From Thiosocius sp963759055 (GTDB lineage Bacteria > Pseudomonadota > Gammaproteobacteria > Chromatiales > Chromatiaceae): a stretch of 64,000 bases of DNA. Of this stretch, positions 25,977-34,080 are shown one piece after another. The notes beneath the pieces were generated by a model. The model searched no databases, had not been told where the DNA came from, and was given only the letters and a program-made list of their open reading frames with translations. The translations under genes and the position numbers were made by a program. How positions within the stretch are numbered: position 1 is the stretch's first letter; each line of letters opens with the position of its first letter. The stretch lies in assembly GCA_963759055.1 (NCBI GenBank), contig CAVWYD010000015.1:1-64000 (forward strand), read 5' to 3'.

Positions 25977-28907
25977 TCAAGCCTTGTAGATGCGACAAAG
26001 GGTGCATTTGGTTTCCTGCATCTGTGTCACCGAGTCGTAACCGTAGGTAAACGCGGTGTTACAGGCCTCGCCCAGCACATAAGGGTCGGCTCCTTCGGGA
26101 TATTTCGCGCGAAGGTCCTTGCCCTGGAAATGACCGCCAAAATGGAACGGCGTAAATGCCACGCCCGAGGCCACTCTTCGCGTTACCAATGACTTGACCT
26201 TGATTTTTGCGCCCTCGGTGCTCTCGATCCAGACATCTTGACCATCCTTGATCCCCGCGTCGTTCGCATCGCGCGGATGGATTTCCACGAACATGTCCTG
26301 TTGCAGCTCGGCCAGCCAGGGATTCGAGCGTGTTTCATCACCGCCGCCCTCGTACTCGACGAGCCGGCCGGAAGTGAGAATGATCGGGAACTCCTTCGAG
26401 TAGTCCTTGGCCTGTATAGAGCCGTAGCGCGTCGGAAGCCGCCAGAATGATTTGCGGTCTTCGTAGGTCGGATACTTCTCCACCAGGTCGCGTCGGTTGG
26501 TGTAAAGCGGTTCACGGTGCACCGGCACCGGGTCCGGGAAGGTCCAGACGACCGTCCTTGCCTTGGCATTACCGAAGGGCGCGCAACCATGTTTAATCGC
26601 CACGCGCTGGATTCCACCCGACAGGTCGGTCTTCCAGTTCTTACCTTCTGCCTGTTGCTTCTCCTCTGCGGTGAGGTCATCCCACCAGCCGAGCTTCTTG
26701 AGCATGTCGGCCGTGAATTCCGGGTAACCATCCTTGATCTCGGAGCCGGCCGAATAGCTGTCATCGGCCAACAGGTTGACTCCGTTGCGTTCGACGCCGA
26801 AACGGGCGCGGAAGGTCAGGCCGCCCTCGGCGACCGAGGTGCTGGTGTCATACAGGTTCGGCGTACCAGGGTGTTTCATCTCCGGCGTCCCCCAGCTCGG
26901 CCAGGGCATGCCGTAGAAATCTCCGTCCGCCGGACCGCCCTCGGCCTTCAGGCTGGTGTAGTCGAAGGTCCCCCAGTTCTGCTGATGCAGCTTCATGCGC
27001 TCCGGGCTCTGGCCCGTATACCCGATCGTCCACATGCCACGGTTGAATTCGTGGGTGATGTCTTCGATCAGCGGTTCTTCACCGTTGACCTTGATGTTCT
27101 TGAACAGCTCGCCCTCGAAGCCCAGCTTTTTGGCCAGCTTGTACATGATCGTGTGGTCAGGCAGCGATTCGAACAGGGGTTCTATGACTTTGTCACGCCA
27201 CTGCAGTGAACGGTTGGAGGCCGTCACTGAACCATAGGTCTCGAACTGGGTGCAGGCCGGCAACAGATACACACCATCGGTCCGATCGTGCATGACCGCC
27301 GAGACCGTCGGGTAGGGGTCTACCACAACGAGCAGGTCAAGCTTCTCCATGGCCTTCTTCATTTCCGGGCCACGGGTCTGAGAGTTGGGCGCGTGCCCCC
27401 ACATGAACATCGCACGCACGGCGTCCCTTTGAGCGATATTCTCCTTGTCCTCGAGCACACCGTCGATCCAGCGCGAAACAGGTATGCCCTTGGTGTTCAT
27501 GACATGCTGGGCGTTGTCCTTCTCATCGTATTCGCCAATGTATTCCTTGCCGTCCTTGTCGTAGGCGACGTTATCGAAGCGGCCCTTGAGCCAGGCTGGA
27601 TCAAGCTCCCATACGCGCGCCCAGTGTCCCCAGGATCCCGGTGCCAGTCCGTAGTAACCGGGCAGGGTATCTGCGAGTACACCGAGGTCGGTCGCGCCCT
27701 GGACATTGTCGTGGCCGCGGAAGATGTTGGCGCCGCCGCCGGATACGCCGATGTTACCCAGCGCGAGCTGGAAGGCGCAGTAGGCACGGGTATTGTTGTT
27801 GCCGATGGTGTGCTGGGTGCCCCCCATGCACCAGATGAAAGTGCCTGGCCGGTTGTCGGCCATGGCCTTGGCGGCGGCATAGACCTGGTTTTCCGGTACG
27901 CCGGTAACCCGCTCCACTTCGTCCGGGGTCCACTTGGCCACCTCGGCCTTGACTTCATCCATTCCGTATACGCGCTGGCGGATATACTCCTTGTCTTCCC
28001 AGCCGTTCTTGAAGATGTGATACATCATTCCCCAGATGATCGGTACGTCGGTGCCTGGGCGAATGCGCAGGAAATGATCGGCATGCGCGGCGGTGCGCGT
28101 GAACCGCGGGTCAATAACGATCACCGGCGCATTATTTTCCTCTTTGCCCTTGAAAATATGCTGCAGAGCGACCGGGTGTGCCTCGGTGGGGTTTGAGCCG
28201 ATTAACAGGATAGCCTTGGAATTGTGGATGTCGTTGTAACTGTTGGTCATCGCACCATAGCCCCAGGTGTTCGCTACCCCGGCTACGGTTGTCGAGTGGC
28301 AGATGCGCGCCTGGTGGTCGACGTTGTTGGTGCCCCACATGGCGGCAAACTTGCGGTACAGATAGGCTTGTTCATTGTTGAATTTGGCTGAGCCCAACCA
28401 GTACACCGAATCGGGTCCGGATTGTTCACGGATCTTAAGCAACTGGTCGCCGATGTCGCTGACCGCCTCGTCCCATGAGACCTTCTGCCACTTGCCGTTG
28501 ACAAGCTTGGTCGGATACTTCAGCCGGCGCTCGCCGTGTCCGTGCTCACGCACCGCGGCGCCCTTCGCACAATGCGCGCCATGGTTGAATGGGTGATCGA
28601 AGGCCGGCTCCTGGCCTGTCCATACCCCGTTCTTCACTTCGGCTATCACACCGCAACCCACTGAACAGTGCGTACAGATGGTGCGGACCTCTTTCGCCGC
28701 ACCCGTTTGTGCAGCCGCTGCAGAGGCCTTCTTCATCATACCCGGGGCAAGTCCTGTTGCCAGCACCGTTCCGCCGGCGAGAATGCCTGACTGACGCAGA
28801 AAATCGCGGCGATTGAGCGGCAGGCCGCCTCCTGGAGCGGTTTGTTTCGCGGCCTTGGTCGTCGACGGGGTTGATTCGACCTGGTTGGAGATCTTTTTCA
28901 GTTTCAT
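25977..28907 (-). CDS. fdhA: Formate dehydrogenase catalytic alpha subunit, cysteine type, Tat-exported
   Basis: A 976-residue molybdo/tungsto-bis-MGD enzyme oxidising formate to CO2 (or the reverse). The Tat signal is NRRDFLRQSGILAGG (RR at 33-34). A 4Fe-4S cluster is bound by Cys78, 81, 85 and 113 (CTHCSVGC...HCAKG). The metal ligand is Cys203 in HQARICHSTTVAG, where selenoenzymes have Sec, with the catalytic His next to it. IGSNPTEAHPV and the C-terminal MGD domain TSGRLVEYEGGGDETR...WLAEL are present. Neighbouring tupABC makes tungsten a real possibility for the metal. Confidence 0.97.
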   Translation of the reverse strand: MKLKKISNQVESTPSTTKAAKQTAPGGGLPLNRRDFLRQSGILAGGTVLATGLAPGMMKKASAAAAQTGAAKEVRTICTHCSVGCGVIAEVKNGVWTGQEPAFDHPFNHGAHCAKGAAVREHGHGERRLKYPTKLVNGKWQKVSWDEAVSDIGDQLLKIREQSGPDSVYWLGSAKFNNEQAYLYRKFAAMWGTNNVDHQARICHSTTVAGVANTWGYGAMTNSYNDIHNSKAILLIGSNPTEAHPVALQHIFKGKEENNAPVIVIDPRFTRTAAHADHFLRIRPGTDVPIIWGMMYHIFKNGWEDKEYIRQRVYGMDEVKAEVAKWTPDEVERVTGVPENQVYAAAKAMADNRPGTFIWCMGGTQHTIGNNNTRAYCAFQLALGNIGVSGGGANIFRGHDNVQGATDLGVLADTLPGYYGLAPGSWGHWARVWELDPAWLKGRFDNVAYDKDGKEYIGEYDEKDNAQHVMNTKGIPVSRWIDGVLEDKENIAQRDAVRAMFMWGHAPNSQTRGPEMKKAMEKLDLLVVVDPYPTVSAVMHDRTDGVYLLPACTQFETYGSVTASNRSLQWRDKVIEPLFESLPDHTIMYKLAKKLGFEGELFKNIKVNGEEPLIEDITHEFNRGMWTIGYTGQSPERMKLHQQNWGTFDYTSLKAEGGPADGDFYGMPWPSWGTPEMKHPGTPNLYDTSTSVAEGGLTFRARFGVERNGVNLLADDSYSAGSEIKDGYPEFTADMLKKLGWWDDLTAEEKQQAEGKNWKTDLSGGIQRVAIKHGCAPFGNAKARTVVWTFPDPVPVHREPLYTNRRDLVEKYPTYEDRKSFWRLPTRYGSIQAKDYSKEFPIILTSGRLVEYEGGGDETRSNPWLAELQQDMFVEIHPRDANDAGIKDGQDVWIESTEGAKIKVKSLVTRRVASGVAFTPFHFGGHFQGKDLRAKYPEGADPYVLGEACNTAFTYGYDSVTQMQETKCTLCRIYKA

Positions 28908-28931
28908 CTTGTATTCCTCGTCGGCCGTGGC

Positions 28932-29141
28932 TCAGCTGGCGGCGCTTTTGTAATAGGCCAGTATGTGGTCGGTCAGGCGATAGCCCTGTTCCGGTTTCTG
29001 CTGCTCGGCAACACTGTCTGGACTCTCTGCAAGCGCCACACCCGGCGTACTTGCTGCGACTGCGGCGATCCCTCCGGAAATACCGGCGTCACGCAGAAAC
29101 TTGCGCCGAGATTTCGAAACCTGTTGCTTTGGGTCATTCAT
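28932..29141 (-). CDS. Small Tat-signal protein of formate dehydrogenase loci
   Basis: A 69-residue protein whose first half is a Tat signal, SRRKFLRDAGISGGIAAVAA, and whose short tail reads GYRLTDHILAYYKSAAS. This matches the 'formate dehydrogenase region TAT target' family always found beside fdhA; its role is unknown, perhaps a small accessory subunit that travels with the enzyme. It is the first gene after the internal sigma-54 promoter at 29226-29240, and fdhA follows after 24 bases. Confidence 0.88.
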   Translation of the reverse strand: MNDPKQQVSKSRRKFLRDAGISGGIAAVAASTPGVALAESPDSVAEQQKPEQGYRLTDHILAYYKSAAS

Positions 29142-29225
29142 TTGGGTTGCTCCTGTTGTCCGCTTCGCTTGACCGGTCGACCGCCGGCTAAACGCCGATG
29201 CTTCCGGGCCATTAACAACCTATGC

Positions 29226-29240
29226 GCAAACCGCGGGCCA
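29226..29240 (-). promoter_or_regulatory. Sigma-54 promoter of fdhX-fdhABC
   Basis: On the minus strand TGGCCCGCGGTTTGC: GG, ten bases, GC, matching the -24/-12 consensus TGGCACG-N4-TTGC closely. The predicted start lies about 73 bases before the small Tat gene. Confidence 0.75.
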
Positions 29241-29321
29241 TGCCGTGAGGGAAAAAAATGACCAAAAGGGACGAAAAAGGTATGTGACGTGCAGGCGAAC
29301 TGAGTCAAAGCCACCCGCTGT

Positions 29322-29332
29322 GACAAATTGTC
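29322..29332. promoter_or_regulatory. Upstream activator site GACAAATTGTC (fdh, internal)
   Basis: A perfect 11-base palindrome about 83 bases upstream of the -24 element, touching the stop codon of the torD-like gene. The same palindrome recurs before the other two sigma-54 promoters of the island (32874 and 38325). Confidence 0.65.
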
Positions 29333-29970
29333 TAGTCCAGTAAGGACAAATAGCGCGCCTCGAGAGCCATGAAGGCCCCGCCGAGACGTGCCGCCGATTT
29401 GTAGAAAACGGCCGACCTGGCCTCTGACAGATCACTGAAAAACGTATCAGCCCAGTTGCCGACGTGGCTGTTGAAGAAATACCGCTGACGGTCAATGGGC
29501 ACATTTTCCTGAATCAGCATGGCCATCACTTCGCACAAGGCAGCAATATGATCTTCGGGTTCGTGCACCTGGTCGGATCTTTCGTAACCCAGCTGAGCGA
29601 GATCAGCACGCAGCAGGCCGAGCGGCTTTTCCATCAGAAAGCCTGTTTGATACCACGAACCATAGGGCACCAACTCACCGCGCCCAAGACCTATGAAAAG
29701 GGCATGGTATTCATCGCGCAATGTTTCCGTGTCGCTGTGCCTGGCGGCGAGTGAAAGCATGGTGAATGACAGGGCCAGATCAGTCTTGTTTTCTCCGGCG
29801 TCGGCCTCCAGCAGGGCCGCAAACTCGAGTACTTCCGGTCCCGGTGGGTCCCTGAGCAATGCGGCCAGCACGCTGTAAATACCGGCCCTGCGCGCCTGTT
29901 CCTCGGGCATGGTGGCTTCGGCATCCTGTGATGCCAGGCCGGACGGTTCTAGTGGCATTTGAGTATTCAT
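29332..29970 (-). CDS. TorD/DmsD-type molybdoenzyme chaperone
   Basis: A 212-residue all-helical protein that holds the immature molybdoenzyme and its Tat signal until the cofactor is inserted. Family marks are ALLRDPPGPEVLEFA, the YHALFIGLGRGELVPYGSWY core (here given in two parts: YHALFIGLGRGE and LVPYGSWY) with TGFLMEKPL, and EPEDHIAALCEVMAML. Its client is most likely FdhA. Six bases after the polyferredoxin gene, so in the same operon. Confidence 0.88.
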   Translation of the reverse strand: MNTQMPLEPSGLASQDAEATMPEEQARRAGIYSVLAALLRDPPGPEVLEFAALLEADAGENKTDLALSFTMLSLAARHSDTETLRDEYHALFIGLGRGELVPYGSWYQTGFLMEKPLGLLRADLAQLGYERSDQVHEPEDHIAALCEVMAMLIQENVPIDRQRYFFNSHVGNWADTFFSDLSEARSAVFYKSAARLGGAFMALEARYLSLLD

Positions 29971-29976
29971 CCTTAA

Positions 29977-31617
29977 TCAACTGTCGTTGCGGTGATGGAT
30001 CTGTTTTCCGAATAATCCACTTTGCATCGCCTCTGTGTCCTGAACGGCGTCCACGACCCGGCAGTCCTCGCACATCTTCAGGCGCTTGCGCGCGCGATCG
30101 GTCTGAAACATGGCGTGTCCCGACAGTTTTTCGAGAATGTTGTCGATCGCGCGCCGTGTTGCAAACGGCTTGCCGCAGGCGACACAGCAAAATGGCGGTT
30201 CTTCATATAGGACCTGAGGCTGCCGGCGTTTCTCCGGATCGGCGAGATATCGGGCCTCGAGCGTGATGGCGCGTTCGGGGCAGCTGTTCGCGCAGATGCT
30301 GCACTGAACGCAGTTGGATTCATAAAATTCGATGCGGGGCGTGTCGTCCCCGGCGCTCAGTGCCTTTGCCGGGCATACCGAGGTACAGCTCATGCACAGG
30401 GTGCATTTTTCCGCATCGACCCGAATCCTTCCGTAAGGCGCGCCGGGGATAATCGGGAAATGCTCGGGTCTTTGTTGCGAATGCTGCCAGAGGTGGTCGA
30501 GGGCCATGCCGGCTAACGCCCGCTTCTGATCGAGTGCCGCAAATGAAGTGGCAACCGGCAGACCGTGGGCGGGCGGGCAATCCGGTGGCATCTGCGACGT
30601 ATCGACGATGCGCAGCGCCTCGGTGCTGTAGCCAAAACCTTTCAGCAGTTCATGGCTGAAAGCGATCTGCTGGTTCAATGCCTTGCGTGCTTTTGGAGGG
30701 ACGGAGCCGCCATCGGCCAACAATACACAGCCAGCGCCCCAGGCGAGGGCGGCAAACCAAAGTTCGTGTCCGACGCTGGCAAGTTCCTCGACCACGATGA
30801 GCAGGGCGTTTGGCGGTGTTGCTGGCAGCACGCTCGCATCATCGTCCGAAACGAACATGACAACGGGGTCGCTGCCGCCTGCCTCCAAATAGGTTTTGAG
30901 CATCAGGCGAATGCGTTCGGCCGCATCGCCTGGCCCCGGGTATGCATAGCGCATGGCGCCGCTGGGACACACGCTGGCGCAGATGCCACCACCCTGACAG
31001 AGGTTCGGATTGACCTCGACCTGGTCCCCAATGGAGATGATGGCCTCGGCCGGGCAGCTGTCGATGCAGCGTCGGCACCCGCTCTGACCGGATCTGGCGT
31101 GCGCGCAGATGTCTGCGTCGTAGGAAAAGTAGCGTGGCTTCTCGAAGGTGCCGACCATGCCCTCGAGCACCAGCACTGCTGCGTCGAGATCCTGCATCTC
31201 CCGTCCAAAATGCCAATAGCCGGGCGGTGGAAGGTCGCGTGCAATGAGTGGTTCCAGGCCAAGGTCGATCACCATGTCAACCTGGAGAGACTGGTGATTG
31301 TGTTTTCCGCGCTCGCCGAGTTCCACTTCGAAGGCGCCCAGGTGGCCCGAGATCCGCACCTCGCGACCGCCGAGCGGGGTCGTCGGCACCCCGGGCTCAT
31401 CGTCACCCTCGATCAACAGCACCTCCGCGTGCAGTGGTGACTCGAGCCGGGCGGCCAGCCATTGCGCCTCTTCACCGCCAATGATGAGCACGCGTCCGCG
31501 TGACTTGTAATGCACCACGTCGGTAGGTTGAACGCTAAGCGTTTCTGTAGCCGCCAATGCGGCTGTCCTTGCGCGGGCGTTGCGCGAATCGTCGAGGGAA
31601 TGATCAGGTCCGTGCAT
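29977..31617 (-). CDS. Formate-dehydrogenase-locus polyferredoxin
   Basis: About 546 residues. The first part (residues ~40-170) has no cysteines. FeS motifs follow: CRRCIDSCPAEAI, CQGGGICASVCPSG, CTLCMSCTSVCPAKA and CVQCSICANSCPERA, plus a zinc-ribbon-like end with CCVACGKPF and CEDC. Proteins of this type always sit with DUF3305/DUF3306, TorD and FdhA. They may supply electrons or sulfur during enzyme maturation; none is biochemically defined to my knowledge. The start overlaps the end of the DUF3306 gene; ATG 31638 is an alternative. Confidence 0.83.
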   Translation of the reverse strand: MHGPDHSLDDSRNARARTAALAATETLSVQPTDVVHYKSRGRVLIIGGEEAQWLAARLESPLHAEVLLIEGDDEPGVPTTPLGGREVRISGHLGAFEVELGERGKHNHQSLQVDMVIDLGLEPLIARDLPPPGYWHFGREMQDLDAAVLVLEGMVGTFEKPRYFSYDADICAHARSGQSGCRRCIDSCPAEAIISIGDQVEVNPNLCQGGGICASVCPSGAMRYAYPGPGDAAERIRLMLKTYLEAGGSDPVVMFVSDDDASVLPATPPNALLIVVEELASVGHELWFAALAWGAGCVLLADGGSVPPKARKALNQQIAFSHELLKGFGYSTEALRIVDTSQMPPDCPPAHGLPVATSFAALDQKRALAGMALDHLWQHSQQRPEHFPIIPGAPYGRIRVDAEKCTLCMSCTSVCPAKALSAGDDTPRIEFYESNCVQCSICANSCPERAITLEARYLADPEKRRQPQVLYEEPPFCCVACGKPFATRRAIDNILEKLSGHAMFQTDRARKRLKMCEDCRVVDAVQDTEAMQSGLFGKQIHHRNDS

Positions 31618-32242
31618 CGGGTCTTTCGGTCTCCGCATCTAATGGTTCAGCTGGGGCGCCGGCCGCTGTCTGCTCCGCGTCCTGGATTGATTCTTCGGTG
31701 TCCGTTGCCTGCATCGGGTCTGCGCCGATTTCATCATTTTGCCCGATGGTTGCCTCGTCTTCCTCGAACAGCGCCTTTTTGGCCGCCTCGGCCTTCTTCT
31801 TCGCCTCGAGTTCAATCCGATGACGCATATCCGCCGTGATGATGTCTCCAAGGGCCTCGAAGGTCGTGAAATCCTCGGCGTAATCGTCGAGCTCGTCGAT
31901 CACGTTGAAACCCTCGCTATGAAACAGTTTGCGCAATGCCGCACGGCGCAGCGATTCACTGACCTTGGGCGACAGGAATCCGGTGAAATCCGAATCTGCG
32001 CTCAGGGATTCAAGCGGCGGCATGTCGGCATCGGTCCGTTCGTCGATCTCGGCGGCTTCTGCCGTGCTCGAGGCGACCACTGGAAGGGCGGCCCCGTCCG
32101 GAGCGGCCTCTGGGACGACCCCGGTCGGGACGTGTTCGGCCAGGCGTGCCTCTGTCTTTCGTCTGTGAAAACGGCTGAAAAACGATTCATCCGGTCGAGG
32201 CATATCGCCATCGGGGTTCGGCGGATGCTTTGTTTCGCTCAT
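31604..32242 (-). CDS. DUF3306 protein of the fdh locus
   Basis: A 212-residue acidic protein. The conserved part is FFSRFHRRKTEARL near the start and LSADSDFTGFLSPKVSESLRRAALRKLFHS with FNVIDELDDYAEDFT in the middle (in parts: DFTGFLSPKVSESLRR, FNVIDELDDYAEDF); the rest is low-complexity Glu/Ala. Function unknown; the family follows fdh genes. Its ATG overlaps the DUF3305 stop by four bases. Confidence 0.85.
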   Translation of the reverse strand: MSETKHPPNPDGDMPRPDESFFSRFHRRKTEARLAEHVPTGVVPEAAPDGAALPVVASSTAEAAEIDERTDADMPPLESLSADSDFTGFLSPKVSESLRRAALRKLFHSEGFNVIDELDDYAEDFTTFEALGDIITADMRHRIELEAKKKAEAAKKALFEEDEATIGQNDEIGADPMQATDTEESIQDAEQTAAGAPAEPLDAETERPDART

Positions 32243-32751
32243 GAGTGACTGGCCCCGGACTCGTCAGCGGTCCAGTCCTTCAACTTGCGCTTCTTCTTTT
32301 TTTCCGGGAAGTAATTAGCTATCACATAGGCCTCGGTCCATCGGTAAAGCTCGCCCGGGACATCTACCGCATAGACTTGCGCCTCGCCTTCGAGGTATGC
32401 GTGGGCCTCGTCGAAGCTCATGCTGACCAAAAACGGTTGCGGCTGCCGCTCGTCATCTGCACTGTGGGCAAGCACGTAGGCGCGCGGCGAATCGCTTACG
32501 AGGTTGTAGTAGTAGCTTTCGCACTCGTCGACATGCAGCTTCACCTCGAAACCGCCAACCACGTAATGTGCGACGCCCTGGTTTTCGCGAATCAGCCGGG
32601 CTTCGCGTTCCTCGCCATGGCGACCCACGGTAATGCCAGCGGCGCTCCACACATGGTCAGCCCAACGGCTTACGGCGGGCCGGCGTTCGAGGATCACCGA
32701 TACCGGAAAATGACTCACGGCCGCGTTTTGTTCTTCGGGTATCTGCGCCAT
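32239..32751 (-). CDS. DUF3305 protein of the fdh locus
   Basis: A 170-residue protein, first gene of the fdh operon. Conserved features are FPVSVILERRPAVSRWADHVW, ECESYYYNLVSDSPRAYVL, and a lysine-rich end after EAYVIANYFPEKKKKRKLKDW. Function unknown; it always accompanies DUF3306 and the polyferredoxin. ATG 32751 is chosen because the DUF starts here and the sigma-54 promoter lies about 40 bases upstream; the reading frame stays open further upstream without homology. Confidence 0.84.
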   Translation of the reverse strand: MAQIPEEQNAAVSHFPVSVILERRPAVSRWADHVWSAAGITVGRHGEEREARLIRENQGVAHYVVGGFEVKLHVDECESYYYNLVSDSPRAYVLAHSADDERQPQPFLVSMSFDEAHAYLEGEAQVYAVDVPGELYRWTEAYVIANYFPEKKKKRKLKDWTADESGASHS

Positions 32752-32792
32752 TCCCACCGCTCTTCCAAAGTACCTGTTGATAGAACAGCCGA

Positions 32793-32807
32793 GCAAGTTG
32801 CGTACCA
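32793..32807 (-). promoter_or_regulatory. Sigma-54 promoter of the fdh operon
   Basis: On the minus strand TGGTACGCAACTTGC: GG, ten bases, GC, an excellent match to TGGCACG-N4-TTGC. Predicted start about 30 bases before the DUF3305 ATG. Confidence 0.8.
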
Positions 32808-32873
32808 GTGTGCTGCCGAGTTCGGAACGCGCGCCCCAATTGAAAAATGGACCTATAAATCCAATGGTGTTGC

Positions 32874-32884
32874 GGCAAATTGTC
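32874..32884. promoter_or_regulatory. Upstream activator site GGCAAATTGTC (fdh operon)
   Basis: Ten of eleven bases match the GACAAATTGTC palindrome seen at 29322 and 38325. It sits about 68 bases upstream of the -24 element of the fdh promoter, in the fdh/moaA divergent region. A further half-site GCGACAA lies at 32904. Confidence 0.55.
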
Positions 32885-32891
32885 CCAACCT

Positions 32892-32960
32892 GGGGTGCAG
32901 GCAGCGACAAAAGTACGCAATGCCGATGAGATTCGGGGAACCGAAACCTGTCTGCACCCC
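32892..32960 (+). ncRNA. Structured element in the moaA leader
   Basis: A 13-base stem (32892-32904 with 32948-32960, one G-U pair) encloses an inner hairpin TTCGG-GGAA-CCGAA whose loop GGAA is a GNRA tetraloop on the plus strand. The enclosed single-stranded part contains ACGCAATGCC. It lies ~90 bases before moaA. Moco riboswitches precede moaA in several gammaproteobacteria and also use a GNRA loop, but I do not recognise their conserved sequence here, so identity is open. Confidence 0.4.
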
Positions 32961-33051
32961 GTGGCGAGACCGGTTCAGCGTGGCTCCGCGTCGATTCCGG
33001 AAGACCGGGAACGCTTTTTGCAGCCAACATGCCAGTTGAAGAGGGTGGGCG

Positions 33052-34074
33052 ATGCCGACAGAAAAGGTAAACGATGACGAAAATGGCCAGGTGCTGATCG
33101 ACCGGTTCCAGCGCCGTGTCAGTTATTTGAGGATCTCGGTCACGGACCGATGCGATCTGCGCTGCATCTACTGCATGTCCGAAAACATGAAGTTCCTCCC
33201 TCGCGCGAGCCTGTTGTCACTGGAGGAGATCGTGCAGATCGGGCGCGGATTTGTCGATCTCGGCGTGAGCAAGATCCGCATCACCGGGGGAGAGCCGCTG
33301 CACCGACGGGACATCCTCAAGGTGTTTCGCGAATTGGGCGAACTCGAGGGTCTGCGTGATCTCACGGTCACGACCAATGGCACGCAATTGTCACGTTTTG
33401 CCACCCAGCTGCGTACCGCCGGTGTCACACGCATAAACGTCAGCCTGGACACGCTGCGCGCCGACCGCTTCCGTGCACTGACCCGAACAGGTCGGATCGA
33501 ACAGGTCTTGAAGGGCCTGGACGCCGCGCAGGCGGCGGGATTCGACCGCATAAAGCTGAACGCTGTCGTATTGAAAAACCGAAATCACGATGAGGTACAT
33601 GACCTGGTGGCTTTTGCCATCGATCGAGGCATGGACATCAGTTTCATCGAAGAGATGCCGCTCGGCGCTGTCGGCGATCACAATCGTGCCGAGTGCTACT
33701 ACTCCAGCGACGAGATCCGAGAGGATCTTTCCAAGATTTACCAACTGGTCCCTACCACTGAGACGACCGGCGGGCCGTCCCGTTACTTTCGGATTCCGGA
33801 CGTCGAGACACGTGTAGGCTTTATCTCGCCGCACAGTCACAACTTCTGCGAGCAGTGCAACCGCGTCCGTCTGACCTCGGAAGGGCGCCTGCTTTTGTGT
33901 CTCGGGCAGGAACACAGCGTAGATCTGCGACGCGTCGTGCGTGCGAATCCTGGGGATGACGAGGCGCTACGGAAAGCCATTGTTGCCTCCATGGAGATCA
34001 AGCCGCGCGGTCACGATTTCAATATCGAGGCCAAGCCGGTGATTTTTCGGCACATGAACCACACCGGGGGGTGA
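33052..34074 (+). CDS. moaA: GTP 3',8-cyclase MoaA
   Basis: A 340-residue radical-SAM enzyme for the first step of molybdopterin synthesis, converting GTP to 3',8-cyclo-7,8-dihydro-GTP. The N-terminal SAM cluster is bound by Cys34, 38 and 41 (CDLRCIYC). The second 4Fe-4S cluster that holds the substrate is in FCEQCNRVRLTSEGRLLLC. The C-terminus ends in GG, essential in the family. AGAGGG lies eight bases upstream. Divergent from the fdh operon; fdhD follows after seven bases. Confidence 0.96.
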   Translation: MPTEKVNDDENGQVLIDRFQRRVSYLRISVTDRCDLRCIYCMSENMKFLPRASLLSLEEIVQIGRGFVDLGVSKIRITGGEPLHRRDILKVFRELGELEGLRDLTVTTNGTQLSRFATQLRTAGVTRINVSLDTLRADRFRALTRTGRIEQVLKGLDAAQAAGFDRIKLNAVVLKNRNHDEVHDLVAFAIDRGMDISFIEEMPLGAVGDHNRAECYYSSDEIREDLSKIYQLVPTTETTGGPSRYFRIPDVETRVGFISPHSHNFCEQCNRVRLTSEGRLLLCLGQEHSVDLRRVVRANPGDDEALRKAIVASMEIKPRGHDFNIEAKPVIFRHMNHTGG

Positions 34075-34080
34075 CAGGTC

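Noticed and set aside
28290..28310. Selenocysteine in FdhA
   Set aside because: The position is a Cys codon (TGC) in ARICHST; the frame has no in-frame TGA.
32892..32960. GEMM (c-di-GMP) riboswitch, because of ACGCAATGCC
   Set aside because: The ACGCAA-GCC fragment fits, but the partner GGGCAAACC block and second helix are missing.
32752..33030. Long N-terminal extension of DUF3305
   Set aside because: It would run through the sigma-54 promoter and enhancer and has no protein homology.
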